Notes: a model not told the origin generated them from the sequence alone. DNA of 64,000 nucleotides from Roseovarius sp. (GCA_029212365.1 JARGOC010000019.1:1-64000), one strand, 5' to 3'. Positions 28,101 through 38,130 are shown, counted from the first letter of the stretch. Program-made: numbers and translations.

Positions 28101-29476
28101 TTGCCCAAAATATCCGGCAATGCGGCCAGCAGCGCCCGCGCCCCCATGCCGACGCCGCCTTTGGGGCGGGCCGGGGCTGCGCTGGGGTTCCAGCCGTAGA
28201 TGTCAAAATGGGTGTAAGGCGTGCCCCCCGCAAAGCGGCGCAGGAACAATGCGGCGGTAATAGCCCCGGCAAATCCGCCCTTGGGCGCGTTATCAAGGTC
28301 TGCAATGCCCGGTTCGATCGTCGCCTCATAGGGCTCATGAAATGGCAACCGCCAGACCGGATCAGCCACCTGCGCTGCGGCGCTCTCCAGCGCCAACGCG
28401 GTGTTATTGTCATCGGTAAAATAAGGGGCCAGATCGGGGCCAACGGCCACGCGCGCCGCCCCGGTCAACGTCGCCATTGAGATCATCAGATCAGGCGTTT
28501 CCTCAGCCCCGAGCGCCAATGCATCGCCCAATACCAAACGCCCCTCGGCATCGGTATTGTTGATTTCTACCGTCAGGCCATTGCGCGCCGTCAGGATATC
28601 ACCGGGGCGGTAGGCATCAGCGCTGACCGAGTTCTCAACCGCTGGAATCAGCACACGCAGTTGCACATTCATCCCCGTGCCCATGATCATATGCGCCAGC
28701 CCAAGCACGGTGGCGGCCCCGCCCATGTCCTTTTTCATCAGCCCCATCGAGGCACCGGGTTTGAGGTTCAAGCCACCGGTGTCAAAACACACGCCTTTGC
28801 CCACCAAAGTCAGCGTCGGGCCTGTATCCCCCCAGCGCATATCCACCAAGCGCGGAACCTGCGCAGCGGCTCGGCCCACGGCGTGGATCATCGGAAGGTT
28901 TTGCTCCAGCAGGGCCTCGCCCCGGATCACGTTGATCCTTGCACCGTGGGCTTTGGCCAAATCACCACAAGCCGCTTCCAGATCAGCAGGCCCCATATCG
29001 CAGGCAGGCGTGTTGATCAGATCGCGGGTCAATACTTCGCCTGCGGCAATGATCTCAAGCCGCGTGGCGTCTACGCCCTCTGGGGCCACAAGGCGCGCCT
29101 GTGTTGGTTTTTGCTTTTTGTATCGCTCAAAGGCGTAGGCCGACAAAAGCCAGCCAAGTGCCTCTTGCTCGGCCATCTCGGGCGGTAAGCCGTGCAGGCG
29201 ATAATTGCCCTCGGGCAGCTTCGCCGCCGCCGAGGCCAGATGGAACCGCCCCCGCGCACGCTGTGCCGCATCGCCGTACCCTGCCAGCGCCATCTCAGCC
29301 TTGCCTGTGGCGCCCGGCACCAACAGCGCACTGCCCAGCCCGGCGGTAAACCCCGCGCTGCTCACCCAATCAGACACATGCGTTGGTTGTGACGCCAACC
29401 AATCGGGCAACTCAGCTTGTTCGATCACATGAAGGGGGATGGCATCGGCATCATCTTGGGCAAAGCTTAGGGACAT
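28097..29476 (-). CDS. M17 family leucyl aminopeptidase
   Basis: Encodes 459 residues. The M17 signature NTDAEGRLVLGDAL and the upstream VGKGVCFDTGGLNLKP carry the two-metal site and catalytic Lys. The N-terminal macro-like domain is divergent. The enzyme removes N-terminal residues from peptides in the cytoplasm. Coupled by ATGA to the NlpC/P60 gene, which suggests a joint job in recycling cell-wall peptides. Confidence 0.92.
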   Translation of the reverse strand: MSLSFAQDDADAIPLHVIEQAELPDWLASQPTHVSDWVSSAGFTAGLGSALLVPGATGKAEMALAGYGDAAQRARGRFHLASAAAKLPEGNYRLHGLPPEMAEQEALGWLLSAYAFERYKKQKPTQARLVAPEGVDATRLEIIAAGEVLTRDLINTPACDMGPADLEAACGDLAKAHGARINVIRGEALLEQNLPMIHAVGRAAAQVPRLVDMRWGDTGPTLTLVGKGVCFDTGGLNLKPGASMGLMKKDMGGAATVLGLAHMIMGTGMNVQLRVLIPAVENSVSADAYRPGDILTARNGLTVEINNTDAEGRLVLGDALALGAEETPDLMISMATLTGAARVAVGPDLAPYFTDDNNTALALESAAAQVADPVWRLPFHEPYEATIEPGIADLDNAPKGGFAGAITAALFLRRFAGGTPYTHFDIYGWNPSAAPARPKGGVGMGARALLAALPDILGK

Positions 29477-29583
29477 GGGGGAAAGGCCTATGGATCAGTT
29501 CAACCCCGACAACCTAGCTGCCCCAGCGCCACCTGCAAGCAAAAGAGTTGCCCAGCCGCAAGGGTCGGTCAGCCGCATTGTGC

Positions 29584-29964
29584 CTAGATCGAAAGATCCT
29601 GCACATCCCAAATTTCGCTCAGAGAACTTTCGCCGATTCGAAGCAATCGCGCCAGAGTGGCCGACAGGGCCGTGCCATCACCGCTGTCGATGCACGACGT
29701 TACATCACGCGCAACATCGGCCAGCAACTGCATGCCGATCTGTTCAGAGATTGCGATAAGTGACCGCGCACTTTTGCGCATATCTTCAAATCGCAGCTCG
29801 CGGTAGCACCGCTCGGTGTGAGACAGGCGCGCAGCCAGCTCCTCCAGAGCGCGACAGACCACATCTTCTGCACTTGTTTCACCCAGCTGCACAAACAGCT
29901 CCTCAAGACGTGAGGCATCAAGCCTGACGACCTCATTTTGCTTCAATAGTGTTATCTGTTCCAC
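29584..29964 (-). CDS. Hypothetical all-helical protein
   Basis: Encodes 126 residues from a GTG at 29964. The sequence is helix-forming throughout with no membrane segment and no enzyme motif. A pattern of four helices (for example TERCYRELRFEDMRKSARSL followed by EQIGM) is reminiscent of histidine phosphotransfer domains, but the phosphorylatable His is missing at the expected place. It is transcribed divergently from the carbonic anhydrase gene. Function unknown. Confidence 0.6.
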   Translation of the reverse strand: MEQITLLKQNEVVRLDASRLEELFVQLGETSAEDVVCRALEELAARLSHTERCYRELRFEDMRKSARSLIAISEQIGMQLLADVARDVTSCIDSGDGTALSATLARLLRIGESSLSEIWDVQDLSI

Positions 29965-30112
29965 GGTTCACCCCGGATTGTATTGGCCCATCACCAGATA
30001 CCAAGATGACGCAAAACCGATTCCAAATGGTTTCTCGCTATGCACTTTCTCTCTCGAATTCTCATCTAATTCCCGCTATCACACAGATCGAATGGCAATA
30101 AGGGTCTCTGCA

Positions 30113-30763
30113 ATGGAACATGCACGTCCGCTCCCTAACTATCTGGTCCAGAGGTTTCACGGCTGGAGGGCAACCAGCTATACTGAAAACAGGGCATGGT
30201 ATAAAAACCTGGCCGCGCAGGGCCAGCATCCGCGTGCGATGATGATTTCGTGCTGTGACAGCCGCGTTCATGTCACATCAATCTTTGGGGCCGATCAGGG
30301 CGAATTCTTTATTCACCGCAATATCGCCAATCTTGTTCCCGCATACGAGCCAGACGGCAATCCCCATGGGACGTCAGCCGCAGTGGAATATGCGGTCACA
30401 GCGCTGAAGGTTGCTCATGTGATCGTTATTGGTCACTCCAATTGCGGCGGCATTCAGGGCTGTCTGGACATGTGCACCGGTGCGGCCCCCGAGCTGGAGG
30501 AGAAATCCAGCTTTGTTGGCCGTTGGATGGACATTCTGCGCCCCGGTTTTGAACGGGTGCGTGACATAGAAGACCCCGCTGAACAGAGTCGGGCCCTTGA
30601 GAAACAAGCCGTTGTCATCTCGCTTGAAAACCTGATGAGTTTTCCCTTCGTCGCAGAGGCAGTGAAAGACGGATCACTCACTCTGCACGGTCTGTGGCAT
30701 GATATCGGCGAAGGCGGAGTGGAGCAGTACCACCCCGATAAGGACACGTTTATCAGTATCTGA
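30113..30763 (+). CDS. Beta-class carbonic anhydrase
   Basis: Encodes 216 residues. The zinc ligands and dyad are visible: CCDSR (C47, D49, R51), H108 and C111 in VIGHSNCGG. I chose the ATG at 30113 because AGGG lies upstream; an in-frame ATG at 30092 is possible. The enzyme interconverts carbon dioxide and bicarbonate. A strong bidirectional-looking terminator follows at 30796-30836. Confidence 0.92.
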   Translation: MEHARPLPNYLVQRFHGWRATSYTENRAWYKNLAAQGQHPRAMMISCCDSRVHVTSIFGADQGEFFIHRNIANLVPAYEPDGNPHGTSAAVEYAVTALKVAHVIVIGHSNCGGIQGCLDMCTGAAPELEEKSSFVGRWMDILRPGFERVRDIEDPAEQSRALEKQAVVISLENLMSFPFVAEAVKDGSLTLHGLWHDIGEGGVEQYHPDKDTFISI

Positions 30764-30795
30764 GGTGATGCTTTCTTAGCGCTTCAGCAGCAAAG

Positions 30796-30836
30796 AACGC
30801 CCCAGCGCCATTGAGTGATCAACGGACCGGGGCGTT
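30796..30836. terminator. Hairpin terminator between convergent genes
   Basis: AACGCCCC (30796-30803) pairs with GGGGCGTT (30829-30836) around a 25-base loop. It sits between the carbonic anhydrase stop and the stop of the convergent DUF4139 gene, so can serve both. The T-run is weak. Confidence 0.6.
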
Positions 30837-30842
30837 TGGCAT

Positions 30843-32480
30843 TTATTGCAGGGCCATGCCATCGGGCCATTCGATGCCATGGGACAATTCGATCCTACGG
30901 CTTTCCCCCGCAGGCAGATCAAACGACCAAGCCAGAACTCCGCGTTTGTCGTCTACGTCCTGATCCGTGGGCATAGGCGTGGCTGACCAGGTGATCTCCA
31001 GATCTTCTTGCTCGGAATAGGGCACATGATCGCGCAGCTCGATGGGCCAGCTTTCGCCGGTTAGGTTTTGAACGTCGATGCGCACCTGTTCGGTCATCTC
31101 GTTGGATCGGCTGATGATCCCGCGGTCGCCTTCGTTACGGTCCAGCACGGCGCGGGTCAGGCGAATGCCGTCAATCGGGCCAAAGGACAGTTCGGCCTCG
31201 GCCCCTGATGCGATCAGGTCAAGATAGCTCTGTCCGATAAAACGGCCATCAAGATAAAACATCGCCTCGGAGGTGGGCAGGATCAACTCGTCCATATCAT
31301 TGGTGAACGATGCCATGAGAAAGGCGGTGCTGTCAGACAAAGGCACGGCGCGGGCGCTCAGATCGACATTCGTTGTCAGGCTGCCTAGCGCCAGACGCAC
31401 ATGATCCGCATCCGAGGCGACCGAGACAGTGCCGGGATAGGTATATGTCACTGCCAGCCCATCAAAATCTGCGCTTGCCTGCTGCGGAGCGATAAACGCA
31501 TCTTCCATCACGGGCTCTGCCAACGCCTCGCCATAGGCGCCTGAATCTGTCGCGCTGCGCACAAGCGATTTGGTCATCTGCGGCTTGGGGTCATAAATGC
31601 GTCGCAGCCATGGCCAGACTTCGCCCGGCGCGGATTGCTCGCTGGGGCGTACGGTGGACAGGGTCAGCGCGACATTGCTCCAGTTCTCGCCGGTGTATTG
31701 GCCAACAAAGGCACCCCGTTCAATGGTCAGGGCTGAGGCCTCACGATCCAGCTTCAGATCGTAAACCGGCAACCAGCCGGCATCATTGATGGTATAGGTG
31801 ATCTCAACCCGGCCTTCGGTTTTGGCGGCGGCATTGACGGCGATGGCCAGCATGGCGCGGTTTTCCACCTCGGGCACCAGTGCCGCCAGGGATTGGCGGG
31901 CGAGTTCAAGGCTCTCTTTAAGGTCTTTCAGGTTGCGTTCAGCCTCATCCGCGCGCAGCCCGGCATCATGGGCAGCACGCAGGGCATTCAGCGTTTCCTC
32001 TCCGATCATGCCCGCCAGATCACGCAGGGCATCAACGCCAAGTTCAGTGATCGTGTCACTCTCGCCAAGCTCGCTCAGAAACCTTACGCGGGCTTGTGCG
32101 GCTTCGACCTCAAGGCGTATCGCCTGAACCTGACCAAAGGCGGCACGCAAGTCAGCCTCGCCACTTTCGACTTTGGCCTCGGCGGCCTCAATATCGGCGC
32201 TTACCTTGGCGGTGCGTGGTGGTACGAATTCTGACCGCGTGGTGAGCGAACCCATTACAGCGCCATCCACCTTGACCCGCACGCTTTCCAGCGGTGTGCT
32301 AGATGGCAGATCAGTGAGGATCAGCTGATGCGCACCGGCGGAGGCGGTGAAGGGCACGTCACGGGTGATCGTGGCACCGCCTGGATACAGCGTGACAGCG
32401 CTGACATTGCTGGTCAGGGCCATGTCTTCGGCAAAAAGAGCTGCCGGGCAACAGGCAAGCATCAGGACAAGTATACGCAT
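30843..32480 (-). CDS. DUF4140/DUF4139 (MuiA-like) exported protein
   Basis: Encodes 545 residues. A signal peptide (about 1-17) precedes a DUF4140 segment beginning SNVSAVTLYPGGATITR, a coiled-coil stretch of about 100 residues rich in Ala, Glu and Arg, and a DUF4139 beta domain with TYTINDAGWLPVYDLKL. AAGGAG lies eight bases upstream of the ATG. The family includes mucoidy inhibitor MuiA; its molecular function is not established. Likely periplasmic or outer-envelope. Confidence 0.85.
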   Translation of the reverse strand: MRILVLMLACCPAALFAEDMALTSNVSAVTLYPGGATITRDVPFTASAGAHQLILTDLPSSTPLESVRVKVDGAVMGSLTTRSEFVPPRTAKVSADIEAAEAKVESGEADLRAAFGQVQAIRLEVEAAQARVRFLSELGESDTITELGVDALRDLAGMIGEETLNALRAAHDAGLRADEAERNLKDLKESLELARQSLAALVPEVENRAMLAIAVNAAAKTEGRVEITYTINDAGWLPVYDLKLDREASALTIERGAFVGQYTGENWSNVALTLSTVRPSEQSAPGEVWPWLRRIYDPKPQMTKSLVRSATDSGAYGEALAEPVMEDAFIAPQQASADFDGLAVTYTYPGTVSVASDADHVRLALGSLTTNVDLSARAVPLSDSTAFLMASFTNDMDELILPTSEAMFYLDGRFIGQSYLDLIASGAEAELSFGPIDGIRLTRAVLDRNEGDRGIISRSNEMTEQVRIDVQNLTGESWPIELRDHVPYSEQEDLEITWSATPMPTDQDVDDKRGVLAWSFDLPAGESRRIELSHGIEWPDGMALQ

Positions 32481-32652
32481 TTATAAAACTCCTTTTCAAA
32501 AGTGCTTCGAGTGGGGCTGAAGTCACAAAATTTTCCCGAAACACCTGACTATGAGACGTTTTATCCGACGCGATCCTTGGGCAAGGCAAGAAAGATTCTT
32601 AAATATGCGCGAGTTTACGCTTTGCTAACTATGTTTAGGTGGAATGCGTGTC

Positions 32653-33138
32653 ATGGACATGGAACCCGTTTCAATGAAGATGCAGCCAGAAATGTTGCGC
32701 GCTGCCGCTGCCTTGGCGCGAAAGTCAGATATTACGCTTGGCCAGCTGATCCGTGATTTGTTGAATCGCGAAATTTTACGCCACCAGAACGCGAGACCGC
32801 CCATCAGGGCGGATGAGCAGCTCATCGCGCCCTTGCGTGCGCGTCTCGCCAATGATCTCGCCCTCGCTAAAGACTGGGACGAATTGGACCGCCGCTTACA
32901 ATCCAAGGGGTATGTATTGCGTGCCGCAGGTGGGGGCCTTGCTCTGCACACGTACCCAGGGGATGCCAGACTATGCAAAGCTTCCGAACTGGGCTTCAGC
33001 TACTCCAGGCTCATGCAGCGTTTCCGCCAGCCATTTCCCGGACACAGCCACACCTGGCTTGCAGAGCGTTTTCTCAACCAACCCCAATCAGGCGTACACG
33101 ACGATACGCCTGAGATTGATGTTGTAGAACCCTATTGA
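32653..33138 (+). CDS. Ribbon-helix-helix-like protein with a mobilisation-type tail
   Basis: Encodes 161 residues if read from the ATG at 32653, which AGGTGGA precedes at good distance; an ATG nine bases earlier is too close. The N-terminus (MQPEMLRAAAALARKSDITLGQLIRDLL) looks like a ribbon-helix-helix DNA-binding unit. The C-terminal part (LQSKGYVLRAAGGGLALHT and RFRQPFPGH) resembles sequence seen after relaxase domains, but no catalytic Tyr/His motif is present. Probably a chromosomal DNA-binding protein of unknown target. Its stop is 6 bases from the convergent asd. Confidence 0.6.
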   Translation: MDMEPVSMKMQPEMLRAAAALARKSDITLGQLIRDLLNREILRHQNARPPIRADEQLIAPLRARLANDLALAKDWDELDRRLQSKGYVLRAAGGGLALHTYPGDARLCKASELGFSYSRLMQRFRQPFPGHSHTWLAERFLNQPQSGVHDDTPEIDVVEPY

Positions 33139-33144
33139 ACAGGC

Positions 33145-34167
33145 TCACCCTTTTTTCAGCACCCGAGTGCCCAGCGTTTCGGCGATCTGCACCGCGTTCA
33201 GCGCAGCCCCTTTGCGCAGGTTGTCTGATACGCACCACAGGTTCAGGCCGTTTTCGATCGTGCTGTCCTGACGGACGCGGCTAATGAACGTGGCATAATC
33301 ACCAACACATTCTACCGGGCTGACGTAGCCGCCGTTTTCACGCTTGTCGATCACCATGATACCGGGGGCTTCGCGCAGGATATCGCGGGCCTCGTCTTCA
33401 TCGAGAAATTCTTCGAATTCGATGTTCACTGATTCAGAATGGCCAACAAATACCGGCACGCGCACGCAAGTCGCAGTCACCTTGATGGCTGTATCGACGA
33501 TCTTCTTCGTCTCGGCCACCATCTTCCATTCTTCCTTGGTCGAGCCATCATCCATGAACACATCAATGTGCGGGATCACATTGAATGCGATCTGCTTGGT
33601 GAACTTGTTTGGCGGCACATCCTGAGTTGGGTTATAAATCGCTTTGGTCTGATCCCACAGCTCATCTGCGCCTTCTTTGCCCGCACCTGATACGGATTGG
33701 TAAGTGCTGACCACCACGCGTTTAATGGTTGCGCGGTCGTGCAACGGCTTTAGCGCCACAACCATCTGCGCAGTCGAGCAGTTGGGATTGGCGATGATGT
33801 TTTTCTTGGCATAGCCTTCAACCGCTTCGGGGTTCACTTCGGGCACCACCAAGGGCACATCCGGATCATAGCGATAGAGCGACGAGTTATCGATCACCAC
33901 ACAGCCCGCTTTGGCAGCTTTGGGCGCATAGACCTTGGTCGCATCCGAGCCGATGGCAAACAAAGCCATATCAAAGCCGGTAAAATCAAACGTATCCAGA
34001 TCAAGACACTTGAGCGTCTTATCACCAAAGCTAACTTCCGTCCCCAGGCTGCGACGGCTTGCCAATGCGACAACCTCATCGGCAGGGAACTGGCGCTCGG
34101 CCAGGATGTTCAGCATTTCGCGGCCCACATTGCCGGTGGCACCAACGACGGCGATCCGATAACCCAT
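33145..34167 (-). CDS. asd: Aspartate-semialdehyde dehydrogenase
   Basis: Encodes 340 residues from the ATG at 34167, with GGAG eight bases upstream; a GTG nine bases earlier is less likely. NADP motif AVVGATGNVGREML opens the protein and the catalytic Cys is in NPNCSTAQM. It reduces aspartyl phosphate to the semialdehyde, the branch point for lysine, methionine, threonine and diaminopimelate. Confidence 0.96.
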   Translation of the reverse strand: MGYRIAVVGATGNVGREMLNILAERQFPADEVVALASRRSLGTEVSFGDKTLKCLDLDTFDFTGFDMALFAIGSDATKVYAPKAAKAGCVVIDNSSLYRYDPDVPLVVPEVNPEAVEGYAKKNIIANPNCSTAQMVVALKPLHDRATIKRVVVSTYQSVSGAGKEGADELWDQTKAIYNPTQDVPPNKFTKQIAFNVIPHIDVFMDDGSTKEEWKMVAETKKIVDTAIKVTATCVRVPVFVGHSESVNIEFEEFLDEDEARDILREAPGIMVIDKRENGGYVSPVECVGDYATFISRVRQDSTIENGLNLWCVSDNLRKGAALNAVQIAETLGTRVLKKG

Positions 34168-34234
34168 GTTATTCACTCCATCTGGTAGGGTTGACTGCGG
34201 CCTCTTAAACCCCTGCGCAGCCCGATGGAAGGGC

Positions 34235-35413
34235 TTATGCGCGCGGAGCGTCCCGGCTGAGAAGGTAAATCAGCGTGCCCACCAGCAATAAACCCCCAAA
34301 AAGGGCAAAGAGTGTCATGTAAGCCACCTCTGTTCCGCTGCCTGCCTGTACCCCGGCATGCACGCCGCCCGAGGCAAATTGCATGACACCCGCACCGCCA
34401 ATGCCAAAGAGGTTCAGCAGTGTCACACCGCGCCCTGCCAGATGTGCCGGCACAAAGCTGCGGGCGTGTGCGATGATCACCGGGAAAGACGCCCCGAAAA
34501 AGCCAACAGCCGCACATAGAGCGATCGACACTATGACGTTGTAAGACATCAGCATGGCCAGCACTAATGTCGACAAAACGCACAGGATGTTGCCGAAAAA
34601 GACTACCCATTTCTGAGTCTGAAACAACCGATCCAAGGGACCATAACACAAAGTACCGGCAATCATGGCCACCCCCATGGCCAAGCTGGCTTGGCCCACT
34701 TGTGTTGTGGACATGCCAAAAACATCACTCAGATAAGGGCCGATCCACAGGCCACGAATGCCCGCTGAGGGCACATAGGTCACCAGCATGAGAGGGAATA
34801 TAGCCCACAACGCAGGCATCTTTAACAAATCAAAGACCGAGCCTTTTTCCTCGCTCTGGGCAGGTTCGGGGTCCCGCACAAAAACAGCGATGCCAAGGGC
34901 CACCATCGCTGACAACACCGACAGACCCGCCAGTGACGCACGCCACCCCACCAATTCAGCAGCAAGCGCCATGGGGTAGGAGGCCACCAGATTGCCAACC
35001 GATCCTACACCCAGCATCAGCGCCGCCAGAGTAGCGAACTGAGCCACAGGAAATTGCCGAGCAAAGATATAGTAAGACGCCATAAGGACGGGTGAACACC
35101 CTATGCCGATGAGCAGCATGGCAAGATTTACATGTAGCGCGTTTGTCGCCAGCGCAAACAGCGCGGCCCCTCCTGCCCCGCCCAGAAACAACAACACTGA
35201 TGCGGTGCGACGCGGGCCAATCTTATCAAGCGCCCAGCCCACCGGCAGCTGCATCGCAGCAAACGACAAAAACCAAAACCCTGAAGCCTGCGCCAAGGCA
35301 TCGGGACCGGTGCCGATATCAGCTTCAAGAACACCACTGAGAACCGCCAGAAAGGCGCGGAAAAACTGGCTGAGAACATAGGCCAAACATAGCAGCGTCA
35401 ATCCGGCACGCAT
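34235..35413 (-). CDS. Major facilitator superfamily transporter
   Basis: Encodes 392 residues with about twelve hydrophobic segments. The loop 2-3 motif is seen as GWALDKIGPRRTASVLLFLGG. The start at 35413 excludes a non-hydrophobic upstream extension. No substrate clue is visible in sequence or neighbours; it sits between asd and the HDAC-like gene, 67 bases ahead of asd. Confidence 0.88.
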   Translation of the reverse strand: MRAGLTLLCLAYVLSQFFRAFLAVLSGVLEADIGTGPDALAQASGFWFLSFAAMQLPVGWALDKIGPRRTASVLLFLGGAGGAALFALATNALHVNLAMLLIGIGCSPVLMASYYIFARQFPVAQFATLAALMLGVGSVGNLVASYPMALAAELVGWRASLAGLSVLSAMVALGIAVFVRDPEPAQSEEKGSVFDLLKMPALWAIFPLMLVTYVPSAGIRGLWIGPYLSDVFGMSTTQVGQASLAMGVAMIAGTLCYGPLDRLFQTQKWVVFFGNILCVLSTLVLAMLMSYNVIVSIALCAAVGFFGASFPVIIAHARSFVPAHLAGRGVTLLNLFGIGGAGVMQFASGGVHAGVQAGSGTEVAYMTLFALFGGLLLVGTLIYLLSRDAPRA

Positions 35414-35715
35414 GAAAGAAGTCCGTTTGTAATTGTACCTGCGATGCGTGACACGCTTGATCAAGAAGTGCAACGCACAGGTGAACAACAATCCCCAAGC
35501 TGTTGGGGATCGCACACGGGATGCATGACCCAGCATTTAGGCACCCAGCCACCAGCGGTTGCGAGTAATCACCTGTGCCATACGCCTTCAGCCGCTATTG
35601 CAACCCGCCAAGAGGCCGATCTCAGTTTCGATGCCCTGTGCTGCGTGGGTCATAGATACCCGCGCCATACTGAGACGGCATATCGTCGCCAAATGACTGG
35701 AAACATAGCGCTTTC
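35414..35715. other. Intergenic region with a perfect inverted repeat
   Basis: No gene is seen in these 300 bases upstream of the MFS transporter. A perfect 8-bp inverted repeat, ATCCCCAA-GCTG-TTGGGGAT, lies at 35491-35510, about 80 bases upstream of the transporter start. Without a T-run it is better read as a possible operator than a terminator. The rest is unremarkable. Confidence 0.5.
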
Positions 35716-36642
35716 TTAGCGTCCCCGCGAGATCAACACATCCACATGCAAGGCCGCACTTTCGGCCAGGGCAGCCAGATCATACCCGCCCTCCAGACAA
35801 GATACGATGCGCCCTTCGCAATGTGCATCCGCCACATCGCACAGCCGTTCAGTGATCCAACCAAAATCTTCGGTAGACCAGTTCAGCCCTGCCAGAGGGT
35901 CAGCGCGATGTGCATCAAACCCGGCCGAGACAAGCAGCAACTCCGGCTCGAATGCCTCAACAGCGGGCAGTATCTGGCGCTGCATCTCGGCGCGGATTGC
36001 AGCCCCATCACCGCCCCCGGCCAAGGGCACGTTCATGACATTGCCTGCCACACCTGTTTCATGCGCCATGCCACTGCCGGGCCAAAGCGGGCTTTGATGG
36101 CTGGAGGCAAACAGGATGCGCGGGTCATCTTCGCACAGGGCTTGTGTGCCATTGCCGTGGTGCACGTCAAAATCCACGATGGCGACACGCGACAACCCAT
36201 GGTGATCCAATGCATATTTTGCGGCGATGGCCACATTGCCAAACAGGCAAAACCCCATGGTTTTCTGCGCTTCGGCGTGGTGCCCCGGCGGGCGGCAGGC
36301 ACAAAATGCATTGCTCACCTCTCCGCCTAACACCATATCCACGGCCTTCACTGCCCCACCAACAGAACGATACGCAGCATCCAGTGATCCAGGCGACATC
36401 CAGGTATCCGCATCCAGCGGCACCTGGCCTTTGGTGGGCGACATATCCGTCACATGATCAATATGAGCCTGTGGATGAACCCGCGCGATATCTGCATCAT
36501 TGCCCAAGGGGGCCTGTGTACGCAGAAGGTCTTTGCCCTCTAGCGCGTCAAGGATATAGGCCAGCCGGGCAACCTGTTCTGGGTGGCCGTCCGGCGTGAC
36601 ATGATTCAGACAATCGTCATGAGTGATCAAAGCAGTGGTCAT
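35716..36642 (-). CDS. Histone-deacetylase-family deacetylase
   Basis: Encodes 308 residues from the ATG at 36642, where AAGGGA precedes; a longer reading across the mscS start is spurious. The Zn deacetylase motifs are intact: RPPGHHAE (H121, H122), DFDVHHGNGT (D159, H161) and AGFDAHRADP (D243). Bacterial members act on acetylpolyamines, acetoin-related or acetylated proteins; this one is of the class II-like group with the GHPE motif. Cytoplasmic. Divergent from the mechanosensitive channel gene. Confidence 0.9.
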   Translation of the reverse strand: MTTALITHDDCLNHVTPDGHPEQVARLAYILDALEGKDLLRTQAPLGNDADIARVHPQAHIDHVTDMSPTKGQVPLDADTWMSPGSLDAAYRSVGGAVKAVDMVLGGEVSNAFCACRPPGHHAEAQKTMGFCLFGNVAIAAKYALDHHGLSRVAIVDFDVHHGNGTQALCEDDPRILFASSHQSPLWPGSGMAHETGVAGNVMNVPLAGGGDGAAIRAEMQRQILPAVEAFEPELLLVSAGFDAHRADPLAGLNWSTEDFGWITERLCDVADAHCEGRIVSCLEGGYDLAALAESAALHVDVLISRGR

Positions 36643-36741
36643 GGCCGGTTCCCTTTGTTTGTGGTGATGAAAACGCGAAAGCGCAGCACATGTCCAGTGC
36701 GGGCTTGTTGATACGTCAAGGGCGTGCCAAATTCCCTTGTA

Positions 36742-38130
36742 ATGGAAAATGAAACCAGCCCCACCGCAGTAGACACTGCCCCAGCAACAGAGTTCGTTCC
36801 TGAAGCGCGGGATATTGTGTTGAGCCTTTGGAATGAGGCGCTGGTTTTCCTGCAGGGTTTGATGCGGACGTGGAACGCCTATCAGGTGATGATAATCGCC
36901 GGAGTGGTGATCTTGTCTTGGGTGATTGCCAAACTGGTTGGCCCGCGCCTGTATGATTGGCTGCGTGGCCGTGAGGGCTGGCCCAAGTGGAAAATGCGCT
37001 TTGGCGTTTTGGTGCATCGCCGCTTGCAGATGATCTTCTTTGTTTTGCTGATGTGGCCACTGGTGTGGTTCATGCGTGAATATACCTGGCCCAGCCGATC
37101 CTATTTGCTGGGAGCATCGGCGCAACTGGCGCAAGCCTGGCTCATCATTGCCATCGTTACACGCCTGATAAGTAATGGATTTTTGCGATCCATGGTGCGG
37201 TATGCCGGGTGGACATGGGTCACGTTCAGCATTCTGGGCATCACCGAAGATATTCAAAGCCTGCTCGACAGCGCAGCCCTTAGCATAGGCGAGACGCGTA
37301 TTTCTGTCTGGGTCGTGCTGCAGGCGGTCTTTGTGATTGGCGTCCTTTTTGTAATGGCACGGTTTGTATCAACAACCACGTCATCGCGGATCAGGCAGAA
37401 CAAGGAAATTTCGCCTTCCATGCAGGTGTTGGCAGTCAAATTTCTGCAAGTGATCCTATATGGCATGGCGTTTTTTGTCGGATTGCGCGCTGTGGGTGTG
37501 GATCTGACCGGCCTTGCGGTGCTGTCCGGTGCCATCGGTGTGGGCCTTGGTTTTGGTCTGGCAAAGGTGGTGTCAAACCTTGTGTCTGGTGTTATCATCC
37601 TGCTGGACAAGTCGATCAAACCTGGTGATGTCATCAGCCTTGGAGAAACCTTTGGCTGGATCAATTCGCTGGGCGCGCGCTATGTCAGTGTGGTCACGCG
37701 GGACGGCAAAGAATACCTGATCCCAAATGAGGATCTGATCACCGGACAGGTAGTGAACTGGTCACATTCCAATGATTTCGTGCGCCTCGACATCTATTTT
37801 GGCACCGCCTATGGCTGTGATCCGCATGATGTGCGCCGGATTGCCATTGAGGCAGCCAAATCAGTGGACCGCGTGCTCAGCTTCAAGGCGCCTGTCTGCC
37901 ATATTGTGGGATTTGGCGATTCATCGGTGGATTACATCCTGCGGTTCTGGATTTCTGACCCCACAGGGGGGCTGACCAACATTCGCGGCAATGTTTATCT
38001 GGCGCTGTGGGATGCCTTTCAGGAAAACAGTATTTCCATCCCGTTCCCACAACGCGAAGTGCGCATGTTGGAAGATGAAGACCAGCCGACGCCACAGACA
38101 GCCCCACAGGCAGCCCCACAGGCAGATTGA
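36742..38130 (+). CDS. Mechanosensitive channel of the MscS family
   Basis: Encodes 462 residues from the ATG at 36742; a GTG at 36724 is also possible as it has AAGG close by. There are about five hydrophobic segments, then the MscS pore helix (SGAIGVGLGFGLAKVVSNLVSG) and the cytoplasmic beta domain with LDKSIKPGDVI and LIPNEDLITGQVVNWS. It opens under membrane tension to release osmolytes. The C-terminus ends in a Pro-Gln-Ala repeat. Confidence 0.92.
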   Translation: MENETSPTAVDTAPATEFVPEARDIVLSLWNEALVFLQGLMRTWNAYQVMIIAGVVILSWVIAKLVGPRLYDWLRGREGWPKWKMRFGVLVHRRLQMIFFVLLMWPLVWFMREYTWPSRSYLLGASAQLAQAWLIIAIVTRLISNGFLRSMVRYAGWTWVTFSILGITEDIQSLLDSAALSIGETRISVWVVLQAVFVIGVLFVMARFVSTTTSSRIRQNKEISPSMQVLAVKFLQVILYGMAFFVGLRAVGVDLTGLAVLSGAIGVGLGFGLAKVVSNLVSGVIILLDKSIKPGDVISLGETFGWINSLGARYVSVVTRDGKEYLIPNEDLITGQVVNWSHSNDFVRLDIYFGTAYGCDPHDVRRIAIEAAKSVDRVLSFKAPVCHIVGFGDSSVDYILRFWISDPTGGLTNIRGNVYLALWDAFQENSISIPFPQREVRMLEDEDQPTPQTAPQAAPQAD

